From the NCBI GenBank assembly GCA_022059125.1, contig JAEUWY010000012.1, forward strand, positions 1,364,001 to 1,428,000: a stretch of DNA of 64,000 nucleotides, read 5' to 3'. The translations under genes and the position numbers were made by a program. Shown here in pieces: positions 23,585 to 35,956 of this stretch; position 1 is the stretch's first letter; the number at the start of each line of letters is the position of its first letter. The notes under the pieces are model-generated. The model was not told the DNA's origin and ran no database searches. It was given only the letters and a program-made list of their open reading frames with translations. The DNA comes from Corynespora cassiicola (lineage: Eukaryota; Ascomycota; Dothideomycetes; Pleosporales; Corynesporascaceae).

Positions 23585-25706
23585 ATGGCTGCACGCAGCC
23601 GGCCTCGTGCAGGCCAACTGAAAGAGGAAGTTGACGAAGAACGCTCGCTATGGAATCAGATACGCGCCGAAGCCCGGCGGATAGATCAGCTTATGGTAAG
23701 GTTTACTTTTCTTCCAAGAATTCTACTTTGTGTATTGTTGTCCACCTTTCATTGCCTTCCAATGTACCGAATCATGACTATCTGCTGCCATGATGGGCGA
23801 CAGCATCTGGACTGGTTTCAAACCCGGGACAAAGCCAGACCAACAGACCAACGCCTGGCAAATCGACCTCACCCTATTCTATGCATCTGCACAAGATGCG
23901 CCTTGATATCACGGTGCTGTTTCCCCTCGGCCCCGGGAACGTCAAGCAGGAATCATATTGGATCGTCGACAATGTACTTAGAGCATCGTTTGGGTCTTCA
24001 CATCACCCACCCATGCACTATGCCATAACAATTTCAGCACTCTAAAGCATGGAAAAACAGAACAATGGTTGGAGTGGGATCAAGAAGCCTCTTAAGAGTT
24101 TACGTATTACTCGGCGCTTTCTCCTTGGCCTTCCAAAGGCTGTCTCTACTACGAGTCTAGCCCCGCGCCACTAGGATCGTCACAGCCTATGGCATCCATT
24201 TGGTTGACACGGACGGCCGGACCCAGGATCCATGTGGAATCTTTCTCATTCTGTTACAACCATCATGAACTTGTGCTGACCCCCCAGCAGGCTCAGTCAG
24301 ACCGCGCCCAAGAACGAATTTTAGAATTACAACAAGACCAAACTGCTCGAATTGGTAAGGAACAGGCTCACATGCCTCCATTCGTCAACTTTGGCTAACA
24401 TTTGCAGCCCGCGGAGATGATGCATCAGAGCGCATAAATGCCGAACTAGAAGAGCAGCTTCGAAACAACATCCGGTTGACCGAAGAAATCATGACCCTCG
24501 TCAAGGGCGAAAATGGGGATGATATCTGTGCACATCTTGAACTCCTCAAGGCCCTTCGCGAATCAAGTGACAACGTCACCCCAAACTCACGAGCGACTAG
24601 TGTCGGGAAATCTCAGCGTGACCGCCAAAACAAGAGGAAGGCCACCGATGCGGCAGATGATCGTGACAGTATTGCTGCAGATAGCCCTGCAGACAGTCCT
24701 GCCGCTAAACCAAGGCAGCTGGTAGGCGTTGTTCCGGGAAAAGACAGACTCATGGGGAAGTCCGGGGGTAGCAGAGCTGGCTCCGTTCCAGCGGTCAGGG
24801 AAGGCAGCGTAAAAGTCGAGGACGACAGAGACGAGCACGTCAAGGGTAAGAAGGCCCGCTCTTCTACGACTCCACTCTCCTCCAAAAAGGGCAAATCACG
24901 ACGATGATGGGGAAAAGCACACTACAGTGTATAGTTTCTTCATCGGCGTTTCCTCTTCGGCGTTCCATCTTCCTTTTTGACGGAATGATCATGGTATGGG
25001 ATACCCTAGGGCAGGCATTTTGCTTTTCTCTCAAGATTTCAGGAAGAAAAAAAACTACCAGCGATACCCCCCAGGCGGATTGACCCTTGTTTCTTCTTTT
25101 CCAAAAAGACCACAGTTGTCTCAATGTACCAAATTTCGGACCTCTCATGTACTCTTCTCGTGTCGATTTCCCATCTCTAGAAACACTCTTCTCCACAATG
25201 CACCGCCACCTCTACTCTCTGGCCATGCAATGCGCTAACGAAGCCTCCTCTCCGCAGAACCAAAACAACGCCTCACGGTCAACACCGAAGTCCTCTACCG
25301 CAACAACAAATCGCGCAACTCGGAGGGCGAAGGCATCCTCTGCCGCGTGACGTCGGTCATCGGCGAGGGCAAGCAGCGCCGCTACGAGATCATCGACTCG
25401 GACCCCGATCCTCCCTCGCCGGCGATCCCGTACCGCGCCTCGGTAAACCACCTCGTGGCGATCCCGCCGCCGTCGACCAACATGACGCTCCCCGACCTGC
25501 CGCCGCGGCGCAACGTGCTGGCGCTGTACCCGGGGACGACGACGTTTTACAAGGCCGAGGTTGTGTCGAGCTGGAGTGGCGGCGCAAAGGTGAAGAAGGA
25601 AGGGGATGATGGGGTCTTGGATCATGTGAGCTTGAGATTTGAGGGTGAGGATGAGGTGGATCGCGTTATGAATGTGGAGAGGAGGTACGTTTTGCCTGAT
25701 AAATAG
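23585..25706 (+). CDS. sgf29: SAGA-associated factor 29 (tandem Tudor)
   Basis: Chromatin reader subunit of the SAGA histone acetyltransferase complex; Sgf29 tandem Tudor domains bind H3K4me2/3. Exons are 23585-23695, 24291-24354, 24408-24845 and 25258-25706, all in phase, 353 residues. The N-terminal coiled coil (EERSLWNQIRAEARRIDQL, then ERILELQQDQTARI) is followed by a Ser/Asp-rich linker. The C-terminal SGF29 domain has TEVLYRNNKSRN, GILCRVTSVIGEGKQRRYEI, YRASVNHLVAIPPP, NVLALYPGTTTFYKAEVV and RFEGEDEVDRVMNVERRYVL. Introns 1 (595 nt) and 3 (412 nt) are long for this genome. Reading through intron 3 would append a basic tail and stop at 24907, losing the Tudor part. An unrecognised exon inside intron 1 is possible. 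Confidence 0.88.
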
Positions 25707-27057
25707 GTGCGCTTGTTGCTTGTATCGAAGGTCCTTGGGACTCCACCGTGTTATTGTCTTTGAGGTAGGAAAGTGTCATCATAGCCGATTGGGGGGTTGG
25801 GTTTGCGTATCATAGTTGCAGGAGAATCGAGAGGAGGTGCCGTTGTATCTAGTTTGTACAGCTGGGCGTTTGACCGGTGTGTTTGCTTAGCTGGGTAGTC
25901 CGCTCCATTGATTGTAGGCTGCTGCCTCAAGGTTTTCCGAGGTTGTCGTGGTCATTGTTGGTCTCCCTGAGAAGGCCATATTCCATTTCTCCATGCTGTG
26001 TGCCACTTAGTCCTTCTTACCATCTCGTTAGCGCTGTCATGTTCTGCATGCAATACGAAAAGGCTGGGACGAAACTTGGCGGCGCTGGCAACCGTAGCTC
26101 TCGAGGCCGAAAGACCACAACATCAGACTCGAAAGCAACAGCGGGATATGTGAGTCTGGATGTAGACGAAAGTGCCGGCCGGGCGGTCTGCTCGCTGCTA
26201 GTGGTTGCAACAATGTCACCACCACTCCACGTGCTGGATGCGCATCCCGGTCGGCAGCCAACGGCGGTGCAGGTATACACTCACCCATTCAGTTTAGCGG
26301 AAACGCCTCCTCGGCACATGGACACGATCACGATCAATCGAGCTTCTAGATCGAGCTTCTAGATCGAGCTTCTAGAAAGTGTTGGTGCCCTCGTTTCTTT
26401 TTCTCACCCGAAGCGAAACGAAACGTGGCACCGTGGAACCGGGCGACTGGAGTGGAAAAAAGCAAGGTTTCCATATACAATATCCATAGAATCATCTATC
26501 AGAGCAGCTAGGTAGACAATAATCAAATATGACTGTGAAACCTGGCCCACCGGCGCATAAAATAGCTCGCTATAAACACACACACAAGTACCCGATTCCC
26601 TTTGCAGTCCAAGATCTACAAATTCGAATAATAAGAGGGAGGGAGAGAGGGAGAGAAGTAAAAAAAAGTAAAAAAGAGGCTACTATGAGAAGCATAAAAA
26701 GGGGACAGGCCGTGTCGAATATAAATAGCACATTCACACAAAAAGCATTGGAAAGAGGCACGAACCGGGTCGTTGACCAAAAAAGCACACGATTCCAAGC
26801 CAGTCTGATGGGTATCTCCACCGGCACACCATTTGACCCGGGGAAAAGAAAGGTTCAAGTGTGAAAATTTGGGGAGGGGATTGAGGGTGCTAGAACCAGA
26901 GGCCAAGCGTATTAGAAGCATGTAGAAGTAGTAGGGTTTGTTTGATATGAAAGGGGGCATTACAATAACGACCGAGAACCGGGTATATGCAGAAGAGGAA
27001 GGCAGATGCGCATGCAGTCATACAAGGAGGGGACGTCGACGAGGTGGGAGAGGGGCA
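25707..27057. other. Convergent intergenic region, 1.35 kb
   Basis: The 3' flanks of sgf29 (plus) and arfB (minus). A 161-codon frame at 25877-26362 has no domain. The stretch includes the 13-bp tandem repeat at 26338-26376 and a purine-only tract (gggagggagagagggagaga) near 26637-26660. No gene is called. Confidence 0.6.
26338..26376. repeat. Perfect 13-bp tandem repeat x3
   Basis: Three exact copies of tcgagcttctaga in a row. The unit contains agcttctaga, so the array is rich in XbaI/HindIII-like palindromic halves. It lies in noncoding sequence between convergent genes. Confidence 0.95.
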
Positions 27058-27997
<940 letters not shown>

Positions 27998-28932
27998 GTT
28001 GGCAGTCTGGCGGGCGTGGGCTCGGGGGGTGGGTCGGGCGACAGGCGGAGGCAGGCGTGTGTTGATAGCGCGCGCGACGGGAGGCTGGACAGCGGAGCGA
28101 AAGCAATTGAGGGCAGGACAAAGCACCGTCGGGCGGGATGGAGCAGTTGCACGGCTGGCGATGGAGTGGGTCGCGGGTCGGCGTTCACGCGGGCTTGGGC
28201 GGCAGCGGGTGGGATTTATCTAGATGGGACGTGGGAGTTTTGGCGGAGGTGAGGTTGAAGCTTCAGGGTGAAACGCGCGGGAGCCAACCGAAACGGTGCA
28301 CACCCCTCCCAGCAGAGCGGCGCCAGAGCCACACGGACGCGGCCTGGGACAGCCAAAAAGGGGCCCTCGGTGACGGTCACCACCTCGACAGCCGTTCGAG
28401 CATCGTGAAGATTGCCAATTAAATCACGCTCAATGGCGCAGACGAGCCAGTCGCGTCGCTTGCCGTCGTGTCTGCCAGCTCCCGCAATCTAAGCACATGC
28501 AGGTACGCGGCCTACTCCTGTACCTACTCCTGAAGCCGGCAGCTGGGCCTGCACCACGCTGTACAGGTGCGCGCTGCACCCCGTAGAGCCGCACCCGTCG
28601 ACGCCGCCCGCCCGCGTCGAGGTAAAAGGGGGCAGCGTCGCCTACGCCGGGCCCTCGCCGTCACCCACTGCATGATGCACTCGGACACTTGGGCATGCCT
28701 CCTCGGCGGAGATTTTGCGTCTACGGACGGCATGGCTCTTCGAGTAATGCCCCTATCCGGAATACACACATGCTTTTCTACCCGCCAGCCCTTCTACCCG
28801 CCGGCACTTGTGTGCGCCCAAATTCGGCCTATCTTTGACCCGCAATTCGCATCCACCCGCCCGCCGTCTATCCTGTACGCCTGCCCGCCCGCCCCACCGG
28901 GTATCGTGTGTCGTGTGTCGTGACCGTGTAAA
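27998..28932. other. GC-rich intergenic region
   Basis: Upstream of arfB (minus) and downstream of the GT8 gene (minus). The sequence is GC-rich with long overlapping open frames on both strands, typical of GC-rich noncoding DNA. It likely holds the arfB promoter and leader. No gene is supported. Confidence 0.6.
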
Positions 28933-29986
28933 TCAGAAGCCGTCGTCGATGCCCTGCTTCTTCTCCGCCTCGGTCCGCTCCACATTGTAGTCCCACCACC
29001 ACTTGTGGCTCTCCTCCTTGTGCTCGCCGGCCTTCTCGTCCCACGGCTTCGGGCTGAGGATGTAGTGGATGTTCTTCACCTCGCTGTCGCGCCAGATCTG
29101 GTGGTGCACGCCCTCCCACCGCAGCGTCTTGAGCGCGTTGTAAATGTACGGCAATGCCACCCACCGCCCGTGGAAGAGGTCGCCGAGCAGAGACTGGTCG
29201 GCGAAGTCGTAGTCCAGCGCAGACGGCTTGGACAGCTGGTCGAGGATGAGCTGGTACACCTCCTTTGACGGGTTCACCACCTGCAGGCCGCCGTTGGGGA
29301 TCCCCAGGCCAAAGCTGGGCGACGTGCCCTCCTTCTGCGCCGCGTCGGGCTGGTCGTGCTGGGGCGTGAAGGCGCATTTCTCGGGGACCCTGTCTACATC
29401 AGCCCATTGCTCTCTCGCATTGCACACTGACAGATGTACCAGTCCTTCGGGTAGTGCGGCTTCTTCAATGGGTTGCACACGCATGCGTGGCTGGCAGCAA
29501 ACACCTTGTCGCCCTTGCCGCCCAGGCTTGGGGGATCGAGCTCCATCTCCATCAGCTCGTCCATGTTCTTGAACACCAGCATGTCGCTGTCCAGCTGCAC
29601 CACCCGGTCGTACTCGACGAGCGAGAAGGGCGTCAGCTTGCTCCAGCAGTCATAGAAGCGCGGGTCGTTGCTGTAGTCCTTGTTGTGTGTGGGCAGGAGG
29701 TACTTGACATGCTGCTTGGGGATGCCGCGCGCTTCAAGCGCTGCGTGTCCCTCGGGCGGGAACGTGTCGGTGTAGAGGGCGATGAGCGGATACTTGGAGC
29801 CGTGCTTCTTCAGGCTGTAGTCGAGCGTGAGGAGGCCAGTGAGGTAGGCCGTGTTGGTGATCAGGGTGGTCCATACTGCGCGCGCATCAGCCTTCCCCCG
29901 CCATAGACGGTTGGTTACAACAGCCCATCGGTCGTACCTCTCTTGGGGGTGCCCGTGGCAGGCGCCGAGGAATCTGCTGCTGCCAT
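28933..29986 (-). CDS. GT8-family glycosyltransferase
   Basis: Predicted nucleotide-sugar glycosyltransferase of the glycogenin/galactinol-synthase-like family 8. Exons are 29986-29938, 29875-29440 and 29389-28933 (introns 62 and 50 nt), 313 residues. Visible are the N-terminal strand VWTTLITNTAYLTGLLTLDYS, the metal-binding DxD in YDRVVQLDSDMLVFKNMDEL, and HACVCNPLKKPHYPKDW. Later blocks are FGLGIPNGGLQVVNPSKEVY (a typical NxGL-type loop), DQSLLGDLFHGRW and VKNIHYILSPKPWDE. There is no signal peptide or membrane segment, so a cytosolic location is inferred. The acceptor sugar is unknown. It is divergent from the mitochondrial carrier across about 400 bp. Confidence 0.88.
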
Positions 29987-30392
29987 GGTGGTGTGGGAGC
30001 TGCACAGGTGGAGCTGGAGGAGGGGGCCTTTATGCTTGAGCTGCAGCTGGGTGCAAGGTTAGTTGGAACGTTAGTTTGCGATCACTAAATGCCTCTCACA
30101 TGGGAGGGTTTGGTGTTTTGGAGGGGTAGCAGGGGCAGGTCCCCCGAGCTTCTTAAAGCCGAGCCCGATCTCGGCTCAGGGTCGAGATCGTCATCACGTC
30201 CACGGGTCGCGGAGGCTTGCGCTTCTCCGAAGACCCCCCGAGGACCCTCCGCATTTGCCCAGCGCAGCTTGGGGTGAAGTCAATAAATCTACCGACGCTG
30301 CGTTTAAGAATCCCGCGCCCTGCCCCTCCGTGCTTGTCAGGCGATTGAGCCGGCATGATTCAGCTGCTGCCGTCCACTGGGAGTGAGCCGCA
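29987..30392. promoter_or_regulatory. Shared promoter of the GT8 and carrier genes
   Basis: A 406 bp interval between divergent ATGs at 29986 (minus) and 30393 (plus). It is GC-rich; no specific site was recognised. Confidence 0.5.
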
Positions 30393-31501
30393 ATGTCAGC
30401 AACGGCCATGAAGACGGTAGACATCCCGCCAACGCTCGCGGACCCTGCAGACGCGCCGCAGAAGTCGCCCAAGAATTACAGAGGCTTCGTCGCCGGCGTC
30501 TTCTCCGGCATTGCGAAGCTGTCAGGTACGTCCATGCTGTCCGCCCTCGTGAAACCTCCCACTGACGCTCTCGCAAAGTCGGCCACCCGTTCGACACTAT
30601 CAAGGTGCGGCTCCAGACCACCGATGCAACCCAGTTTCGCGGTCCGCTCGACTGTCTACTTCAAACGGTGCGGAATGAGGGCGCCAGAGGCGTCTACAAG
30701 GGGGCCACCCCGCCCCTGGTCGGCTGGATGTTCATGGATTCAATGTGCGTGGGCCTCATGTTTCGGTTGCGAATGCCTCGTTGACACTTGTTTCAGTATG
30801 CTCGGCTCCCTCAGCGTCTACAGACGCGTACTCAACGACAATCTCTTCAACCCGCGCCGCTCAGGCCATGAGCAGGCCAAGCTTCCCATTGTCGGCCACG
30901 CAATGGCTGGAACCATGGCAGGTTGGACTGTTTCGTTCATTGCTGGCCCCGTGGAACACATCAAGGCGCGATTGCAAGTGCAGTATCAGGCCGACAAGTC
31001 CCAAAGGATGTACAGCGGCCCGATTGACTGCCTGAAGAAGATTGTAATGAGTTTGGTCCTTGACCCCCTTCGACGCTGACACATTGCCTGTAGTCCAAAG
31101 CACACGGCGTACGCGGCGTATACCATGGCCTGTCCGCCACCCTACTCTTCAGGACCTTTTTCTGCTTCTGGTGGGGTACTTACGACGTCTTCACGCGAGC
31201 TTTCCAGCGACACACCAATCTCAGTACTCCAGCCATCAACTTTTGGGCCGGCGGACTTTCTGCCCAAGTATTCTGGATCACCTCGTATCCTTCCGACGTT
31301 GTGAAGCAACGGATCATGACAGACCCGCTCGGCCCCGATCGTAAATTCCCCAGATGGAGAGATGCGGCAAAAGCAGTGTGGAGAGAAAGCGGTTGGAGAG
31401 GATATTGGCGAGGTTTTGTGCCTTGCTTTCTGAGGGCATTCCCCGCCAACGCAATGGCGCTGGTGGCATTCGAGGGAGTTATGAGGTCTTTGCCTGAGTG
31501 A
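30393..31501 (+). CDS. Mitochondrial carrier, Ymc1/Ymc2-like
   Basis: Inner-membrane solute carrier of the MCF/SLC25 family; yeast Ymc proteins are linked to glycine/glutamate transport. Exons are 30393-30525, 30579-30744, 30797-31043 and 31094-31501, 317 residues. All three repeats carry the carrier motif: HPFDTIKVRLQT, GPVEHIKARLQVQY (P-x-E variant) and YPSDVVKQRIMT. Each is followed by a matrix-loop motif such as GVYKGATPPLVGWMF, RGVYHGLSATLLFRTFF and RGYWRGFVPCFLRAFPANA. The N-terminus NYRGFVAGVFSGIAKLSVGH and the end FPANAMALVAFEGVMR are what I recognise as Ymc-like. The PVEHIK variation in repeat 2 is typical of that branch. The transported substrate is inferred only. Confidence 0.88.
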
Positions 31502-32034
31502 CATCAAGCAAGGATATCCGATAGAAGCGTTGTGTACAGGCAGGAACCGGTTGATCCCACGGGATGTGACCTTGATGAAATCTCGATTTGAAGGCGGGAC
31601 ATGACCAGAACACCGAACACATTACTTTCGGGGAGAGAAAGCGTGTTCTTATGCAGCGGTGGGACTGGATGATATCCTAGGACAGGCGTTTAGAGCGTAT
31701 GAAGCTTAATTGAATATCCCTCCTTGACTAGCGGGCGGGCTGTTACCTCCTATGCGGGATCTGGTTGTCACTCCTACGATGGTGGCCCGTCGCTCTTACT
31801 TGACTCAGAATACCCCATACCCTGGTGCTCTCTTCCTTGCCAAATACACGCTTTTTAACCCAATATCTCATACGACAACACAATCCGCCGCAACGCTTAT
31901 GGCAACAGTCTTAGCACTCGCTTACGTCTCAGTATCTATATCACAAACTCTCGCTCTGCCGCCCTGTCGCTTATATACGCCCTCTCCACGCTGCTGATTT
32001 GGGTCACAAACACCGTTCTGGCATCTCAACTTTG
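31502..32034. other. Intergenic region upstream of the Argonaute pair
   Basis: The 3' flank of the carrier and promoter of the first Argonaute. A TATA-like cttatatacgcc lies at about 31970-31981, 50-60 bp before an ATG at 32035. The sequence from 31860 to 32030 is CT-rich. No gene is called; a Ser/Thr-rich frame at 31752-31997 has no domain. Confidence 0.55.
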
Positions 32035-32045
32035 ATGACAATTAA

Positions 32046-32279
32046 TATGGCCGGTTCAAAGATAATCGTGGCCGAGGAGCATCCCATGCCGGTAGAGGCG
32101 GAAAGCACTTTCGAGGCTTCAACATACCTTTAAGGTTCCGTGGTCGTCAGGACTCTGGTGAAGATTTCACTAGATCCCGATGTGCTCATCAAGAAGGCGC
32201 CGGGACACCAGTGATTGCACCCTTCACACATCCACCGCAACCCGAGAATGCTGTTCAGCATGAATGTGTTGATCTCTCG
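32046..32279 (+). other. In-frame RGG-box extension of the first Argonaute
   Basis: The frame of the Argonaute exon stays open upstream to 32046, just after a TAA at 32043-32045. It encodes an Arg/Gly-rich stretch (NRGRGASHAGRGGKHFRG, then FRGRQDSGED) like the RGG tails at the N-terminus of many Argonautes. No ATG in this frame lies between 32046 and 32279. The nearest ATG, 32035, is out of frame by one base. So this is either coding sequence joined to an unseen upstream exon, or a tail lost by a small deletion. Confidence 0.6.
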
Positions 32280-35200
32280 ATGGGACCGGTTATAGTCAAT
32301 ATGCCAACTGCCAACATTAAGATCAATTCAGTGCGGGTGAATCGCCCTGACACGAAAGACAACATTAAAGCCCTACAATCGAAGGCAGCCACCTTACCAT
32401 TTCCACCGAAAGATGGAGTTACCCGCCCAACATCTGAAGTCGCCACAAACCACTTTCAAATCGGAATTGCCGTGGACCAGCAATTTTATAGGTACACCAT
32501 CTTGACACAGCCGCCTATAAGAAAAAACAGTATCAGGGATATTTTCAAGACCACTATCGACCAGTGCGATTTGCTGAAAAACAACGAGGAAGATTTGGTA
32601 ACAGACTACAACTCCTTGTTGGTGGCTTGGACATCTCTACACGACAACATCGAAGAATCCAAGTACCCAAAAAGTGGTCAGAACAAATGGGAGCTCATTC
32701 GTCTACAACACGAAGAAGGGGAAGTTCAAGTGCACATTCAGTTCGAAGGTCACATCAATGTGAAACAAATAATGAGTATCAAAAACATGAATCCCGACCT
32801 AATGCAAGTGGACATCCAGCAGGACCTTCGGGCACTGAACCTTATTGTTTCGAAGGGCCTCGACAGGAGTGGCATTCTTTCAGCAGGACCAAACGAATTC
32901 TTCATCAAGGTCGCCCGTGAGCCCTTGACAACGAGCTTGTTCACCCTTCGCGGCTACACTTACCAGATCAAGCTGGGGATGGGAGCGCTTTTGCTGAATG
33001 TCAATTCCTTGACAAGGATCTTTTTCAGCAACCTCCTTCTAAGCGAGGTATTGATGGACTTCCAAACATTTCCTTCGTTCCGCCAAAGCGAAGGACTAAT
33101 GGCTCATCTGGGGGGGGTTCAAGTTTGCCTCACATACGAACGAAAGCATGCGGATGACACGCAAAAAGCCTATTTGAATAGCCATCAGGCGCGCATCAAG
33201 ACAATCGCGGGGTTTGGAGCTCCTTTCGGTCTGCAAACATCTTATTGCGGTGGTGATACTCGGCAGCGGGTTGAAGACTTTCTCCGAACAAGTAGGTTTT
33301 CGCGCATGGCCAAACCACCGATGGTCATTATGTTAATTCCCGTCCGTCTATTTACACCCAACAGGTCATAACGTAAAGGTATATCTGCCTAGTCTTCCAG
33401 CAGTCAACCTTGGGACAATCGAAAAGCCAGAATGGTACGCTCCGGAGTGTCTTCAAATTCTACCCTGGCAATATTACAGAGGGACTCTCCCAGAGCATAT
33501 AGCCTCGATGATGCATGAAGTTTCTCGCCACCGGCCCGCTCAGGAGGCTCCTCTGCTCGTGGATGAAGCTTTGGAAGCTATGGTAGTATCCAAGGAACGG
33601 AAATGCTTTCTACGTTGTCCATCCATCTGCATAGAGCCAGAGTTGGTGAGAGTGCCAAGTTCAACGCTTCCATTCCCAGATATCTGCTACGCAGACCAGA
33701 AGATTACTGGTGGCATATCCTGGAACGTGGCAAACAAGAAGTTTTATCGGCGCAAGAGAAAAGATTTCTCAATTGCAGTTATTTCGGACTGTTACTTGGA
33801 TAAGGAAGCAAAAGCTTTTTTGCATGAAATTTGCGTGGCTGCCGATCAGACTTTCGGCGTGGCAAAGATGAAAGTTGTTTACTTGACGAGCATTGAGAGT
33901 GGTAATAATGGAGTTGTTGACCCAGCTGAAATGAGGAAAGCCATGGATCCAGTTGGTACGGATATCAACTTCTTTTTCTGGATACCTAGAGTAAGATCGG
34001 CTCAGCCATATGCCTGCTTCAAGTCTCTCGCGGATCGCGAATTCGGTATTCCATCCCAGTGCATCACCAAACAGAAGTTTGGAGTCTGGAGCCGGGAGGA
34101 AAAGATTGCAAATTTCATCATGAAGACGAACCTGAAAACAGGGGGCAGCAACCATACGGTTGAAGAACTTCATACGGTCATGAATACTACACTTGTTCTC
34201 GGCGCGGACGTTATACATACTGGTGATTTAGATTTTCCCGGTACCCCTTCTATCGCTGCAGTTGTGGGCTCCGTCGATAAATCGGCCGGCAGGTTTTTGG
34301 GGTTTGTCTCGATCGTCATTGTGATATCCACTTTTTGCTGATTCCTCTAGGTCGATGCGTCTTCAACACAGGCCCAATGCAGAAGTGGAATTCCTACACA
34401 CCCGTTATTGTATGCGCTAACCATTTCAGATCATCGACGAGCTTGAGTCCATGGTCTGTGAGCGCATCAAGGACTGGGTCATTGAACAAAAGAGACGCCC
34501 GGGACCGACCGGCAAACTACCGCAAACAATTTATTATTATCGCGACGGCGTAAGCGAGTCCCAATTCGAAGCAGTTAGAGATGAAGAGCTGCCTTTGATC
34601 GAGAGTGCGTTCGCCAAAGCAGCTGCAGAACTCGATGATGAAGGACATATTCACCAAGCCAGCAAACCGGTTCCGCCAGAAATAATGGCCATAATCGTTA
34701 GTAAGCGAAATGATGCCAAGTTCTACCCGCTTCCAAACACGGCGGACCGGTATGGAAATACCCATCCCGGAACTCTAGTTGATGACGTGATCACGTCGCC
34801 ATACCTTCAAGACTTCTTCTTGCAGTCAAATAGTGCGAGAATAGGAACGGTCAGACCTACACACTACTTTGTGATCAGAAATGACCCAAGAGTATCAACC
34901 GCCAAGTTGTGCGCCTTTGTGAGTACCCCAATTCCCCTTCGTCGACTCGCTAATCGCTGATCCTCTCCAGACCCACCAGCTATGCTTCACTTATGTCCGT
35001 ACCCCTGGTTCAGTATCATATGCCTCTCCCGCATATTATGCCGACCGCCTTTGCGACCGTGGCATGCAGTACCTGCTCAACTTCTTTGAAAACAGTGAAA
35101 ACGTTAAGAATTTCAAGACGGAGCACACTAAGTTCAACAAGAACTGTGAGAACGCGCTGCGAAGAGAGAGATTCAAGCTATGGGGTCCGAGCATAAAAAA

Positions 35201-35393
35201 GGGTAGCAACGGGAAATGGACTCGTCGCGAGAAAACACTTGTGGAGCTAGAGCAAGAACAGCTGGACAGGGCACTGGTCGACAAGGAGTGTGAGAGGTGG
35301 TCGTGGGAACTTTTTGCAAAGCATTTCTATGTGCATGGCATGGGCAAAAATCCGTGGCATCCGAATATCACAAAGACCATGTTTTGGATGTGA
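32280..35393 (+). CDS. Argonaute (PIWI) protein, catalytic residues intact
   Basis: Predicted small-RNA-guided silencing nuclease. Exons are 32280-33291, 33365-34301, 34351-34384, 34430-34918 and 34971-35393, all in phase, 964 residues from the first in-frame ATG. Domains in order: N and linker 1 (VATNHFQIGIAVDQQFYRYT, then LLVAWTSLHDNI), PAZ (ending VKVYLPSLPAVNLGTIEKPEW and LPEHI), MID, PIWI. MID residues binding the guide 5' phosphate are present: Y and K in PYACFK, Q in PSQC, and both K in NFIMKTNLKTGG. Catalytic acids: D in GADVIHTGD, E just before IIDELESMV, D in YYYRDGVSESQF and D in YYADRLCDRG. It ends in the conserved TMFWM. GADVIHTGD departs from the usual HPG. Sequence is divergent from the QDE-2 type; it is followed in tandem by a decayed homologue. 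Confidence 0.9.
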
Positions 35394-35956
35394 GTGGTGG
35401 TGGAGTTGTCGTTAGTCTTATCGGATGAGATAGCGACTGGCGGCTGGCGTCTCGCAGTAGCTCTGCAGTAGCAGTTATTGTATCACTGCTGGTATTATTG
35501 TCTGTAACTAGATTAGTTCGCCGTCTTTACACGAATTCCATCAGATTACTATCATCTTCTTAATGGTCCAAGGCTTGAGTGTAGCGCACGTCTCCACTGT
35601 CAGCATAGAATTAGTGGACATGTCTTATTCCTTCATGCTGAAACCTACGTCTTGCAAGAAATGATTTTGATTTATCGTCTGCCAACGATAACTTTAGGAT
35701 AAAACTACATTTCTGTGGCTTTTGCGAGCAGATAGAAGCACGTGTACGAGCTCAGATTGTCTCACATAAGATTTCAAGCGCGCAAACTGATTGGCAAGAT
35801 CAATCATATGACTGAGACCGGGTTCAAACTCACGACAATTAGTCTTGAGATTTGGCAGTCAATCATGTTCACTCTGTATATATAGCCCATCTGATCTCTT
35901 ACAGAGATCACCATCGACTCAATGCGATCTCTATTTGACTTCAATCCTTTCCAACA
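35394..35956. other. Intergenic region between the two Argonaute genes
   Basis: A 563 bp AT-rich stretch holding the 3' flank of the intact Argonaute and the promoter of the second, including the TATA element at 35877. No open frame of note. Confidence 0.6.
35877..35884 (+). promoter_or_regulatory. TATA box of the Argonaute pseudogene
   Basis: An exact TATATATA run 73-80 bp upstream of the ATG at 35957, followed by a pyrimidine-rich leader. The spacing is as expected for a core promoter, implying that the pseudogene's promoter survives. Confidence 0.5.

Noticed and set aside
28567..28923. 118-codon plus-strand frame in GC-rich DNA upstream of arfB
   Set aside because: GC-rich sequence opens frames by chance in several phases; no ATG context or domain.
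35790..35840. B-box-like gggttcaaactc before the Argonaute pseudogene
   Set aside because: No A box at a suitable distance and no cloverleaf.
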